A stretch of DNA of 64,000 nucleotides from an uncultured Pseudomonadota bacterium (GTDB lineage Bacteria; Pseudomonadota; Gammaproteobacteria; Steroidobacterales; Steroidobacteraceae), in the NCBI GenBank assembly GCA_903884105.1, contig CAISDJ010000042.1, positions 1-64,000 of the forward strand. Reading direction: 5' to 3'. How positions within the stretch are numbered: the stretch's first letter is position 1; every line of letters begins with the position of its first letter. Shown one piece after another: positions 45,494 through 54,048 of the stretch. Under the pieces are notes generated by a model. The model saw only the letters and a list, made by a program, of their open reading frames with translations, was not told the DNA's origin and ran no database searches. A program made the translations under genes and the position numbers.

Positions 45494-46498
45494 CTACTTG
45501 TGCGCGATCGCCGCTTCCACCAGGTCGATGCCGAAGCAGCGCTGGTAGAACTCCGCGATGATCGGCCGCTCGGCTTCGTCGCACTTGTTGAGGAACGCCA
45601 ACCGGAAGGAATACTCGAGCTGCCCGAAGATCGTGGTGTTCTCCGCCCAGTTGATGACCGTGCGGGGCGACATGACTGTGGACAGTTCCCCCGCCATGAA
45701 TGCGGTGCGGGTCAGGCCGGCAAGCGCGACCATGCGCTGTACCGTGGCCCGTCCCTCTGCCGATGCAAAGTGCGGGACGCGCGCGATCACGATCTCGACT
45801 TCCGCTTCCGGAGCCAGGTAGTTGAGCGTGGCAACGATATTCCAGCGGTCCATCTGTCCCTGGTTGATCGTCTGCGTGCCCTGATAGAGCCCGCTCGCAT
45901 CGCCGAGGCCCACCGTGTTCGCGGTGGCAAACAACCTGAACGCGGGATGGGCGCGAATGACGCGGCTCTGGTCGAGCAGCGTCAGCTTGCCGTGGGCTTC
46001 GAGCACCCGCTGCAGCACGAACATCACGTCGGGGCGGCCTGCATCGTATTCATCGAAGATCAGCGCGACTGCCCGCTGCAGTGCCCACGGCAGGATGCCC
46101 TCGCGGAACTCGGTGACCTGCTGGCCGCCCTTGATCGCGATCGCGTCCTTGCCGATCAGGTCGATGCGGCTGACGTGGCTGTCGAGGTTGATGCGGATGC
46201 AGGGCCAGTTGAGCCGTGCAGCCACCTGCTCGATGTGCGTGGACTTGCCGGTGCCGTGGTAGCCCTGGACGAGCACGCGGCGGTTGTGCGCGAAACCAGC
46301 GAGGATCGCGAGCGTCGTGTTGCGGTCGAAGCGGTAGGCGCTGTCGATGTCCGGCACGTGCTCGGAATGCTGGCTGAACGCCGGTACGGTGAGATCGCTG
46401 TCGATGCCGAAGACGCTTCGGACATTGGCAGTGGTATCCGGAGTGGAAAGCAGCAGCCGCTCTTCCCGCGCTTCGCTGTCCGTCGACGCTTCGGTCAT
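45494..46498 (-). CDS. CobS-like AAA+ ATPase
   Basis: 334 aa from the ATG at 46498. Walker A GYHGTGKS (79-86), Walker B ALIFDEYDAG (145-154) and a sensor-1-like LFATANTVG. The N-terminal VRSVFGIDSDLTVPAFS is characteristic of CobS. It lies 15 bp before the cobT-like gene, so the two form an ATPase-VWA pair like CobS/CobT or MoxR/VWA chaperones. Without CobN, cobalt insertion is unproven. Confidence 0.9.
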   Translation of the reverse strand: MTEASTDSEAREERLLLSTPDTTANVRSVFGIDSDLTVPAFSQHSEHVPDIDSAYRFDRNTTLAILAGFAHNRRVLVQGYHGTGKSTHIEQVAARLNWPCIRINLDSHVSRIDLIGKDAIAIKGGQQVTEFREGILPWALQRAVALIFDEYDAGRPDVMFVLQRVLEAHGKLTLLDQSRVIRAHPAFRLFATANTVGLGDASGLYQGTQTINQGQMDRWNIVATLNYLAPEAEVEIVIARVPHFASAEGRATVQRMVALAGLTRTAFMAGELSTVMSPRTVINWAENTTIFGQLEYSFRLAFLNKCDEAERPIIAEFYQRCFGIDLVEAAIAHK

Positions 46499-46517
46499 GA
46501 CTTCTCGCTTGTTGTGG

Positions 46518-46889
46518 TCAGGCCGCCTGAATGACGACCTGGCCGTTCTCGATCCTGATGGGGACGACTTCAAGCCCCATGCCCACCGCCGGACCGTCGA
46601 TGCATGCGCCATCTTCGAAGCGGAAGATGGCGCAGTGGAAGGCGCACATGACCTGATTGCGTTCCGAGATCAGGAAGGTCTGCGGCTTCGCGTTGAGCGG
46701 CAGCGAGAAGTGCGGGCAGCTGTTGACGTATGCCCATACCGATTCGCCAGCGCGGAAAGCGACCACCCGCAGCTTCTTGATTCCTTCGCCATACATCACC
46801 TCAAAGCCCGAGCCTTGAGGGATGTCAGCCACCGCACAGAGCACGCTGCCCGGTGCGGGGGCATTCAGATGGGCCTGCCACGACGGCAT
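46518..46889 (-). CDS. Rieske-type [2Fe-2S] ferredoxin
   Basis: 123 aa. The cluster ligands are clear: Cys58-x-His60 (SCPHFSLPLN) and Cys82-x2-His85 (MCAFHCAIF). Size and the AFHCAIFRFEDGACIDGPAVG segment fit a small soluble Rieske ferredoxin of the kind that feeds ring-hydroxylating oxygenases. It lies 3 bp after the aldehyde dehydrogenase and 19 bp before cobS-like. No oxygenase large subunit is next to it, so its partner is unknown. Confidence 0.9.
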   Translation of the reverse strand: MPSWQAHLNAPAPGSVLCAVADIPQGSGFEVMYGEGIKKLRVVAFRAGESVWAYVNSCPHFSLPLNAKPQTFLISERNQVMCAFHCAIFRFEDGACIDGPAVGMGLEVVPIRIENGQVVIQAA

Positions 46890-46892
46890 AGG

Positions 46893-48362
46893 TCACCGCG
46901 GATAGTGCGGGGGAATCTGCGCGTCGACGTTCACCCACACCGACTTCGCATCGGTGTAGTCGTGCATGGCTTCGAAGCCCATCTCGCGGCCGTATCCCGA
47001 ACTGCCCACGCCGCCGAACGGCGAGCCCGGATTCACCCGCTTGTAGCAGTTGATCCAGACCATGCCGGACCGCATCGCCGCGGCGACGCGATGTGCGCGC
47101 TGCAGGTTGGTCGTCCACAGCCCGCCGCCGAGGCCGTACTCCGTCGAGTTGGCGATCTGGATCGCTTCCTCGTCGGACTCGAACGTATTCACGGCGACAA
47201 ACGGCCCGAACACTTCTTCCTGGCAGATGCGGTCCTTGGGCTGGGCCATGACGACCGTCGGCTCCACGAAGAATCCGTTCGCCAGTTCCGGCGCATCCGG
47301 CTGCCTGCCGCCGGTGAGGATCTTGCCGCCTTCCTGCTGCGCGATCTCGCAGTAGTGCAGGACGCGCTTTTGGTGAAGCTTCGAGGTGAGCGGTCCCATT
47401 TCGGTCGTAGGGTCGAGCGGATTACCGAGCTTGATCGACTTGGCGAGCTTGATGAAGCCGTCCAGGAACTCATCCGCGATGCTCTTGTGCAGCATCAGGC
47501 GCGAGCCCGCGATGCAGGCCTGTCCCTGGTTGTGGAAGATGGCGAAGGCGCTGCCGTTGATGGCAGCTTTGAGGTTCGCGTCGGAGAACACGATGTTGGC
47601 ACCCTTGCCGCCGAGTTCGAGCTGCACGCGCTTCAGGTTGCTCGCCGAAGCCTGCACGATCTTGCGGCCGACAGCTGTGGAGCCGGTGAAGCAGATCTTC
47701 TGGACATCCATGTGTTCAGCCATGTGCTGGCCGGCAATGGAACCATGGCCGGGCAGGATGTTGACGACGCCGGGCGGAATGCCGACCTCGGCCATCAATT
47801 CCGCAATCTTGAGGGAACTGAGCGGGGTGATTTCCGCCGGCTTCAGGACGATGGTGTTGCCGGCCGCGAGCGCAGGGCCCATCTTCCAGCTGGTGAACAT
47901 CAGCGGGAAGTTCCAGGGCACGACCTGGCCAACGACACCCAGCGGTTCGCGCAGCACGTAGTTGAGGAAGCCCTGCTCAACCGGAACGACGCTGCCTTGG
48001 AACTTGTCGGCCATGCCGCCGAAGTAGCGGAAGGTGACTGCCGTGCGTGGCACGTCGAGGCTTCTGCTGTCGCGGAGCGGATGGCCCGTATCCAGAGACT
48101 CGATCTGCGCCAGTTCTTCGGCGTTGGCTTCGATGGCATCGGCCAGCTTGAGCAGCAGGCGGCCACGTTGCATTGCCGCCATGTCGCGCCAGGCCGGGAA
48201 GGCCTTGCGGGCCGCGGCGACAGCCTTGTCGACATCGGCCACCTTGGCTTCCGCCACGTTGGCAATCGTCGAACCATCGAAAGGATTCACGGTCGCGAAG
48301 GTGGCGCCGTCTACAGCGTCGACGAACTCGCCACCGATGAACAGTTTGGTTTGCAGTTTCAT
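46893..48362 (-). CDS. Aldehyde dehydrogenase, likely 4-hydroxymuconic semialdehyde type
   Basis: 489 aa NAD(P)-dependent aldehyde dehydrogenase. Visible: VVPWNFPLMFTSWKMGPALAAGN, FTGSTAVGRKI (cofactor), ELGGKGANIVF (general base Glu), catalytic Cys in NQGQACIAGS (about 283), EEVFGPFVAV and NPGSPFGGVGSSGYGRE. By position after the two hydroquinone dioxygenase subunit genes it most likely oxidises 4-hydroxymuconic semialdehyde to maleylacetate (HapE/PnpE role). The family motifs alone do not fix the substrate. Confidence 0.9.
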   Translation of the reverse strand: MKLQTKLFIGGEFVDAVDGATFATVNPFDGSTIANVAEAKVADVDKAVAAARKAFPAWRDMAAMQRGRLLLKLADAIEANAEELAQIESLDTGHPLRDSRSLDVPRTAVTFRYFGGMADKFQGSVVPVEQGFLNYVLREPLGVVGQVVPWNFPLMFTSWKMGPALAAGNTIVLKPAEITPLSSLKIAELMAEVGIPPGVVNILPGHGSIAGQHMAEHMDVQKICFTGSTAVGRKIVQASASNLKRVQLELGGKGANIVFSDANLKAAINGSAFAIFHNQGQACIAGSRLMLHKSIADEFLDGFIKLAKSIKLGNPLDPTTEMGPLTSKLHQKRVLHYCEIAQQEGGKILTGGRQPDAPELANGFFVEPTVVMAQPKDRICQEEVFGPFVAVNTFESDEEAIQIANSTEYGLGGGLWTTNLQRAHRVAAAMRSGMVWINCYKRVNPGSPFGGVGSSGYGREMGFEAMHDYTDAKSVWVNVDAQIPPHYPR

Positions 48363-48409
48363 ATGAGTTGCTTCGTTCCTGTCCCCCGGCAGTCATCCGG
48401 GGGAGGCTT

Positions 48410-48439
48410 AAAAAAAAGTGGCGGCCCGAGGGCCGCCAC
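48410..48439 (-). terminator. Rho-independent terminator after dioxygenase large subunit
   Basis: GTGGCGGCCC / GGCCGCCAC stem with a GAG loop, followed on the minus strand by eight Ts. It separates the dioxygenase subunits from the dehydrogenase, so the latter has read-through or its own promoter. Confidence 0.9.
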
Positions 48440-48466
48440 CATTATCGCACCAAGAGCGCCTTTTCG

Positions 48467-49471
48467 TCAGAAATTGACGGGGTAAGGCTGCAGCTTGCCG
48501 CTCTCGTACATGTCAGGGAGTTCCGGGGTCGCGTTTTCCCAGACGAGCAGCATGGAGCGCTTCTTCGAGAAGCCCTGGTGGCGGATGTTGGCAGGCATGG
48601 CTGCCACGTCGCCGGCCTTCATGATGGCCTTGGCGCGGGGCAGGCCCGTCAGCTTGTCCTCCACTTCCCACTCGATCTCGTCGGACAGCTGCACGAACCA
48701 CTCGACGCGGTCGTTGCCGTGCTTGATCGGCAGGATGTACTCCTCGGTGGTCGGGCAGCAGAGGCTGCGACCGCACACGGAGGTGACCGAAGGATTCCAC
48801 GTCACGTCGGAACGCGACAGGTACGCGAACAGGTTCATCGCGTGGACGTCGTTCTCGAAGCCCTCCTCGGCATGGATTTCGGGAGCGTCCTGCACGACAT
48901 CAGCGAACGCGCGGTTCACCGGGTAGCCGTTGGAATCGCTACGCAGTTCGGCATCGCCGGGCAGTCCGGGCATGCGCTTGCAGGCCTGGCGCTGGCGGTC
49001 GATGGCTTCTGTGTTCGAGCCGTTTTTCTTGCCGACCCAAGAAGAGCCGGTCTCATCCGGGGCAGCGAACGGGTCGAAACCCTTGTTCGTGAAGTCCTCG
49101 AGGATCGCCTTGAACGTCGCCATGATCAGCGGCGTATCAAACGTCTCGACCAGGTCGAGACCGCGATCGTGGTAGGCGGGGGCGTACCGGCCGGCATAGA
49201 ACTCGACTTGGCCGTACTTGTTGCGGGTGCCGATCATGCCGTCGAAATTCACCCAGCCGTAGAAGAAGCCCCAGGCCACGTCGCGCATCATCGCGCGCAG
49301 GAATGCGTCGGCCGACATGATGTGCTTCATCTGCTGGCCCTTGGCCGGCCAGGTGACGTGCACGAAGTATTCGTCACGGCTGATCTTGAAGTTGCCCAAC
49401 GTGAACGTACGGTAACCCGTTTCGTTGCTGGGAGCGGATGCGTTCACTAACACGTTTGCTGCTGCGCTCAT
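48467..49471 (-). CDS. hapD: Hydroquinone 1,2-dioxygenase large subunit
   Basis: 334 aa from the ATG at 49471 (GGAGG upstream; a TTG at 49480 is possible). It has the length and character of HapD/PnpD, the large subunit of two-component hydroquinone dioxygenases of 4-hydroxyacetophenone and 4-nitrophenol pathways. Segments such as DVAWGFFYGWVNFDGMIGTRNKYGQVEFYAGRY, FENDVHAMNLFAYLSRSDVTWNPSV, and a cupin-like C-terminus (HGNDRVEWFVQLSDEIEWEVED, AGDVAAMPANIRHQG) fit an Fe(II) cupin enzyme. It converts hydroquinone to 4-hydroxymuconic semialdehyde with the small subunit encoded just upstream. The symbol is by analogy. Confidence 0.85.
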   Translation of the reverse strand: MSAAANVLVNASAPSNETGYRTFTLGNFKISRDEYFVHVTWPAKGQQMKHIMSADAFLRAMMRDVAWGFFYGWVNFDGMIGTRNKYGQVEFYAGRYAPAYHDRGLDLVETFDTPLIMATFKAILEDFTNKGFDPFAAPDETGSSWVGKKNGSNTEAIDRQRQACKRMPGLPGDAELRSDSNGYPVNRAFADVVQDAPEIHAEEGFENDVHAMNLFAYLSRSDVTWNPSVTSVCGRSLCCPTTEEYILPIKHGNDRVEWFVQLSDEIEWEVEDKLTGLPRAKAIMKAGDVAAMPANIRHQGFSKKRSMLLVWENATPELPDMYESGKLQPYPVNF

Positions 49472-49536
49472 TTGCCTCAATCCTCCAGAAAAATCAGGCG
49501 ACTACGTAAGGGATGCCGAGTCGCCAGAGAGTGCGA

Positions 49537-50037
49537 TTACTTGTAGCAGATATCCGCCCACTTTTGCACCGACAGGTCGCCGATCACTGTCTGCATCATC
49601 ATGACGCCGGTCTTCGTCGCGGTGAAACGATAGGCTGCGCCCGCCGGCAGCAGGGCCTGGTGGCCGCGCTTGCAGACGATGTGCCCCATCTTCTTGCCAA
49701 CGGGTTCGCCGTTGACCTTGACCGCGCCCTGCTTGTCGGGGGCGGCCACGGCGTTCGGGTTGTCGAGCTTGACGAGGTCGATGCGGACTTCGCCGTCCAT
49801 GATGATGGCGAATTCGTCGTGAGCCACGGCGAACCAGTCGGACACGCCTTCGGCGCGGACGGCTTCGATCACGTACTCGAGGTTGATGGCCACCACCACC
49901 TTCTCGTAAGGCTTCGACTTCGAGGCCACATCGAAGATATTGGAGAAGACGTAGTGCTTCGGATCATCGTTGATGATCTTGAGCTCGCCTTTCGTGTAGT
50001 CGTTCAGGGAGCCGAAAACAGTCTGGAATTCACTCAT
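49537..50037 (-). CDS. hapC: Hydroquinone 1,2-dioxygenase small subunit
   Basis: 166 aa from the ATG at 50037 (AAGGAC upstream; a GTG at 50040 is in frame). Matches the small subunit HapC/PnpC in size and in a cupin-like pattern: VVVAINLEYVIEAVRAEGVSDWFAVAHDEFAIIMDGEVRIDLVKLDNP, GHIVCKRGHQALLPAGAAYRF and MMMQTVIGDLSVQKWADICYK. It lies 66 bp before the large-subunit gene and is probably co-transcribed from a promoter in the 380-bp gap behind it. Confidence 0.83.
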   Translation of the reverse strand: MSEFQTVFGSLNDYTKGELKIINDDPKHYVFSNIFDVASKSKPYEKVVVAINLEYVIEAVRAEGVSDWFAVAHDEFAIIMDGEVRIDLVKLDNPNAVAAPDKQGAVKVNGEPVGKKMGHIVCKRGHQALLPAGAAYRFTATKTGVMMMQTVIGDLSVQKWADICYK

Positions 50038-50416
50038 CACGTGTCCTTAAAGGGTCCTGGTCTGGGTCTGCCGTGCAGGGTGCGCAGTCCGCCCTGCCAA
50101 ACAGTGGGCTGTTTGACGAAACCTCATCATGAGTCGGAATCCCCGTCATCATGATTTTGAGTCGCCAATCTTAAGCGGGCAGGCGGTGCAAATACAAATC
50201 GCGGGGCCCGCAAGCTCAGGCTGGTCCGTGAAGCTGAATTCCCCGTCTCCCCGCTGCGCGCAAGCGCGCAATCAGTATGACCAATGCGCCGACTGAAGGC
50301 GCCTCCCGGCAGCGACGCGATAACTGTCTATCGAGCCGCCCGGCTATGGGGCGGTCATCACCGGGCCGCTGAGGCCTTGGCCGGGAGCGCGCCCTCCCGG
50401 CGTCTTCCGCTGCTCG
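50038..50416. other. Upstream region of the hydroquinone dioxygenase genes
   Basis: No gene. A direct repeat on the minus strand, GACTC(aaaatc)ATGATGA, occurs twice (about 50118-50130 and 50138-50155), a candidate operator. Pathway regulators of hap/pnp clusters are usually LysR or AraC types, but no binding motif can be assigned. Confidence 0.4.
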
Positions 50417-50908
50417 TTAGAGCAGGGCGGCGAACGAGGGCAGCAATCGGCCGGCCGTGATGATCCCCGCCCACAGGAAGAGGGACACGCCGCACACGAT
50501 CTTGGCGTGGGTCGACGCGTCGACACCCGACCCCCACTCGTCAACGTGCGGGGCCAGCTTCAACTCGAACCAGAGCGCATTCAGCCCGGCGAGCAGGATG
50601 AAAACCATCTTGAGCTGGAACGACGGGTTAACGCCGTAGCCCAGGGGGTCCGACAGGAAGAACAGCACGCCGGTGACCAGGTTGATGCCGAAGCCGATGA
50701 ACACCAGTGGCAGCAGCTTGTGCAGCGGTGCCACCGGCAGGCGCTTGGCAACCCCGAGGATCCGGAGGTCGAGCGCCGCGATGCCGCCGATCAGGGTGGC
50801 GAGGCCGATGAAATGCAGCGCCTCGAGCGTCTGGAAGATCCAGCTTGAGGTCTTGACCGTCGTGCCGATCGAGGTGCCGACCAGCGATTCCAGAAATCCT
50901 TGCAACAT
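50417..50908 (-). CDS. Small membrane protein, DUF6644-like (copy 2)
   Basis: 163 aa with about four transmembrane helices: FQTLEALHFIGLATLIGGIAALDLRIL, LLPLVFIGFGINLVTGVLFFLS, LKMVFILLAGLNALWFEL and IVCGVSLFLWAGIITAGRLLP. It has the HxxxLxxLxGGxxxLDLRxLG pattern shared with the preceding gene. I recognise the pair as the DUF6644 type. They co-occur with DUF6152 proteins and aromatic genes. His residues in helix 1 (LHF) and the conserved Arg suggest haem or cofactor binding is possible, but this is inference. Confidence 0.8.
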   Translation of the reverse strand: MLQGFLESLVGTSIGTTVKTSSWIFQTLEALHFIGLATLIGGIAALDLRILGVAKRLPVAPLHKLLPLVFIGFGINLVTGVLFFLSDPLGYGVNPSFQLKMVFILLAGLNALWFELKLAPHVDEWGSGVDASTHAKIVCGVSLFLWAGIITAGRLLPSFAALL

Positions 50909-50966
50909 CTTGATTACTCTAAAAGTGTGGCGTTACCGGAGCGGGGCCCGAGTACCAGGGAGGCGC

Positions 50967-51440
50967 TCAGAATGGCTGTGAAAGGTAGGCGATCAGGCGG
51001 CCTGAAACGATCGCGCCGACCCAGCTCAGCAGGGACGCGATGGCCAGGATCTTGGCCATCGGGGGCGTGTCTTTCGTGTCCTCGCGCAGGACCGTTCCGT
51101 TCAGAGTGACAGCGACCACGAGCCCGATGAGGATCGACAGCATCTTCCAGCGGAAGGAGTTGCTGTAGAAGTCCTTGGTGGCGTCTGCCATGAAGAGCAC
51201 CACGCCGGAGATGGCGTTCAACACGAAGCCAAACCAGACGTAGGGCATCAGCTTGCGCAGCTCGGACAGCGGCAGGGGCTTTGCAAAGCCGAGCACCCGC
51301 AAGTCGATGATCAGGAGCAGGCCGACCAGCAGGCCGAGACCGAGCGAGTGGAACGTCAGGAAGATGGGATAGCCCCAGATCGATCCCAGGACCCACTGCG
51401 AGAGGTCCAGGTTCTCCAGCATCATCAGGAAGTTGTCCAT
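50967..51440 (-). CDS. Small membrane protein, DUF6644-like (copy 1)
   Basis: 157 aa, about four transmembrane helices: YPIFLTFHSLGLGLLVGLLLIIDLRVLGFA, LMPYVWFGFVLNAISGVVLFMA, WKMLSILIGLVVAVTLNG and ILAIASLLSWVGAIVSGRLIAYL. It is homologous to the next gene downstream (58 bp away), sharing LDLRVLG, the F-G-N-xx-G-V-LF helix and the S/W-x-G-x-I-x-GRL end. Sits between maleylacetate reductase and the hydroquinone dioxygenase genes, so it may form a heteromeric membrane complex with its twin. Confidence 0.8.
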   Translation of the reverse strand: MDNFLMMLENLDLSQWVLGSIWGYPIFLTFHSLGLGLLVGLLLIIDLRVLGFAKPLPLSELRKLMPYVWFGFVLNAISGVVLFMADATKDFYSNSFRWKMLSILIGLVVAVTLNGTVLREDTKDTPPMAKILAIASLLSWVGAIVSGRLIAYLSQPF

Positions 51441-51545
51441 GCCGCTTCAGTCTCTGTAATTGTGAATGCGAATGTAAACGTTGTTCTTCTGTAAGCCGGC
51501 AAGTCTAAACCACCGCAGATTGCAGTGGGGGCCTTGGGCCTTGCG

Positions 51546-52607
51546 TTACGAGCGGGGAACGATGCCTTGATAGGCGTCTTCCAGCAGTTGCCGGATGCCT
51601 TCGCGGGTCAGTGGCCTTGGGTTGACGTAGGAATTCTGCATCGCGAGGTCGGTTGCCTTGTCGAGGTCGGCCGGCGTGAGGCCCATGGCCTTCAGCGATG
51701 CCGGCGCACCGACGGCTTGCCCGAGGGCGTACAACGCGGCGGCGACGTTCGCATTGCCCAGGGCCGCCGTGAGCCTGCGCTTCGCGTCCGGGGCGTAGTC
51801 GATATTGTAGGCCGTCGCGTAGGGCAGGACGACTGCATGCGTCTCGGCATGAGGCAGATTAAAGGTGCCGCCCAGCGTGTGGCACAGCTTGTGGTGCAGT
51901 GCCATTCCGCCGAAACCAAGCACGACGCCTCCCATCCAGGCGCCGTAAAGCGCGCCGCTTTGCGCATCCAGGTCCTTCGGGTTCTTGCAGACGAGCGGCA
52001 AGGACTCGGCCATGGCGCGCACGCCTTCCTGGGCCAGTGTGGACACCAGGGGATTGCGGTTCTCCGCATACAGGGCCTCGACGCAGTGGGCCATTGCATT
52101 GACTCCGCTCGGGCCTGCGATCTTCGCCGGCAGGCTGGTCAATAGCTCCGCATCGTAAATGACTGATTTTGGCTGGACTTTGAGGTCCTTGCCGGTCGTC
52201 TTGAGAGCGCCGGCGGTGAGTCCCCAGACCGGGGTCATCTCGGAGCCGGCATAGGTGGTCGGGATGGCAATGATGGGCAGCCCGAGGTCCCGCGCGATGA
52301 TCTTGGCGAGGCCAATGGACGACCCGCCCCCTAAGCAAACACACCCGTCGGCGCCCAGTTCCTTCACCTTGGCCTTGCCGGCGTCGGCGATCTCGACGGG
52401 AACGTGGACGGCCACCTTGTCGTAGACGCCCGCACTCAGCGGTCCGAGTTGCTCCGCAAGCAGTGTTGCCGTGCCGACGTGGATCGGGTCGGCGATGATG
52501 AGAACCCGCTTGAGCCCTAAGGCTTCCACTTCCTGCTTCAGTTGGCTGCGACGACCCGGGCCAAACACGACTCGCAGGCGGGGCAGATCGAAAATGAAGG
52601 AATCCAT
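51546..52607 (-). CDS. hapF: Maleylacetate reductase
   Basis: 353 aa from the ATG at 52607. An iron-type alcohol dehydrogenase fold of the maleylacetate reductase branch: LPRLRVVFGPGRRSQL, VCLGGGSSIGLAKIIA, IAIPTTYAGSEMTPVWGLT, the metal-region PSGVNAMAHCVEALYA and GMALHHKLCHTLGGTFNLPHAETHAVVLPY. It reduces maleylacetate to beta-ketoadipate, the last dedicated step of the hydroquinone route. First gene of the minus-strand block; the symbol is by analogy to HapF/PnpF. Confidence 0.92.
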   Translation of the reverse strand: MDSFIFDLPRLRVVFGPGRRSQLKQEVEALGLKRVLIIADPIHVGTATLLAEQLGPLSAGVYDKVAVHVPVEIADAGKAKVKELGADGCVCLGGGSSIGLAKIIARDLGLPIIAIPTTYAGSEMTPVWGLTAGALKTTGKDLKVQPKSVIYDAELLTSLPAKIAGPSGVNAMAHCVEALYAENRNPLVSTLAQEGVRAMAESLPLVCKNPKDLDAQSGALYGAWMGGVVLGFGGMALHHKLCHTLGGTFNLPHAETHAVVLPYATAYNIDYAPDAKRRLTAALGNANVAAALYALGQAVGAPASLKAMGLTPADLDKATDLAMQNSYVNPRPLTREGIRQLLEDAYQGIVPRS

Positions 52608-53066
52608 AGGCGGCGGCATCTCCCGGAAGCAGTGGCCCTTGGCGCAAGCGCCGGGTCCGACCTGTTTTGGCTGGCGTCTTTATACTCACGCCGTGCGGGG
52701 CTGTCGATATGATTCTGCTTCTCGGGCGGCGTTTACGTTGCGCTGCAAAGCAGCGGATGAAGCAGCAAATCCGATTACACTTCTTGACACTAATCTGGCG
52801 GGCCCGTGTCGACAGGTTCGCAACGGCTGACGTATCATCGATCAAATATCAATGGCGCTCCGTGAAGGGCGATGGGCCCGGGAGCCGTCGTGGGGCCTTA
52901 GCTGGGGTGACCCGGTCCGAGCCAAGTGGCCAGTCGCGGTCAGGGTGATCCGCAACAGCCGCAGGCATGGCGGAATGCGGTCTCCCGATGGCAGCCCGAG
53001 CCGGCTTCAGCTTGCGTCGATTGGAAATCCGAATTCAGGTGGATGTTGCAGGGGTCTTAATCAGTC
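52608..53066. other. Divergent promoter region, maleylacetate reductase / family A
   Basis: About 460 bp without a gene. It must hold promoters in both directions. TATACT near 52681 and AAATATC near 52842 are the only AT-rich promoter-like strings I can pick out. The shared LysR-type block is not present here in recognisable form. Confidence 0.4.
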
Positions 53067-53915
53067 ATGCGTAAACCCAGTCGTTCTGCGATTGCTGCAG
53101 CGGTGCTGCTGCTCGCCAGTTCTTCGTCGATGGCGGAAGTCGATCTGTCGGGCGTATGGAACGTTCGCCTACATGAAGACCTGCCCGAGCGTATCCCGGG
53201 TCCTGACATGGTTGAGTACCACGGCGTGCCGGTCAACGATGCAAACCGGGCCCGTGGCCTCGCGTGGGATCCGTCGATCCTGACGCTGGAGGAATACCAG
53301 TGCCGGCCGCATCCTTCCGATTACTTCACGCGGTTTTCGCCCGAGCGCATCTGGAAGGAAATCGATTCGGAGACGCAGGAGACCAAGGGCATCCACATCC
53401 GCAAGGAATGGCAGGCCGCCGAGCGCACCATCTGGATGGATGGCCGTGAACGTCCGCCGGCGTACGCTGTCCACTCGTTCCAGGGTTTCTCCCTCGGCAA
53501 GTGGGAAGGCGATGTGCTTGCTGTCGAGACGACGCACCTCAAGCAGTCGTATGTCCGCCGCAACGGCTTGGCCCGCAGCGACATCGCGACCACGCGCGAG
53601 CACTACATCCGCCACGGGGACTACATGACGATCGTTGCGGTCATTCACGATCCGGCTTACCTCACCGAGTCCTTCATCCGTTCGAGCGACTACGCGCTCG
53701 ACAACAAGCGCAACATTGCTCCCTATCCCTGTGACCCGGTGGTCGAGATCGTCGGCCAGGCCAAGGGCTATGTACCGCACTACATGCCGGGCAAGCACCC
53801 GTCGGAATTCGAATACGCCGACCGCTACAATCTTTCGCATGAAGCCGCTCTCGGTGGCGCGCAGACGGCGTATCCGGAGTTCATGGAGAAGGCGCTCGCG
53901 GCCAAGAAGCGCTGA
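53067..53915 (+). CDS. Secreted family A protein, copy 3
   Basis: 282 aa, signal peptide MRKPSRSAIAAAVLLLASSSSMA. Family A hallmarks: DLSGVWNVRLHEDLPERIPGPDM, GVPVNDANRARGLAWDP, EEYQCRPHPSDYF, RTIWMDGRERPPAYAVHSFQGFSLGKWEGDVL, TTHLKQSYVRRNGLARSD, DPAYLTESFIRSSDY and YPCDPVVEI. More divergent from copies 1 and 2. It opens module 2: family A - MBL (54049) - DUF6152 (55189) - family B (55692), all on the plus strand. Confidence 0.82.
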   Translation: MRKPSRSAIAAAVLLLASSSSMAEVDLSGVWNVRLHEDLPERIPGPDMVEYHGVPVNDANRARGLAWDPSILTLEEYQCRPHPSDYFTRFSPERIWKEIDSETQETKGIHIRKEWQAAERTIWMDGRERPPAYAVHSFQGFSLGKWEGDVLAVETTHLKQSYVRRNGLARSDIATTREHYIRHGDYMTIVAVIHDPAYLTESFIRSSDYALDNKRNIAPYPCDPVVEIVGQAKGYVPHYMPGKHPSEFEYADRYNLSHEAALGGAQTAYPEFMEKALAAKKR

Positions 53916-54048
53916 TCCACGCGGCAATCGGGTCCGCACAGCCAGGCATCAGATAATTCAGCAATCCAGCAGACTTCCCGGATCGGGGAGCCCGCTGACA
54001 AGCCGCAAGGCTTGATCAAGAGTTTGTGAACCGGGGGAGCCCTAAGGT

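Noticed and set aside
45478-45494. Aerobic cobaltochelatase operon
   Set aside because: CobN and other cobalamin genes are missing, so the CobST-like pair is named by similarity only.
46347-48485. 712-codon plus-strand open frame opposite the Rieske and dehydrogenase genes
   Set aside because: Antisense shadow spanning three real minus-strand features.
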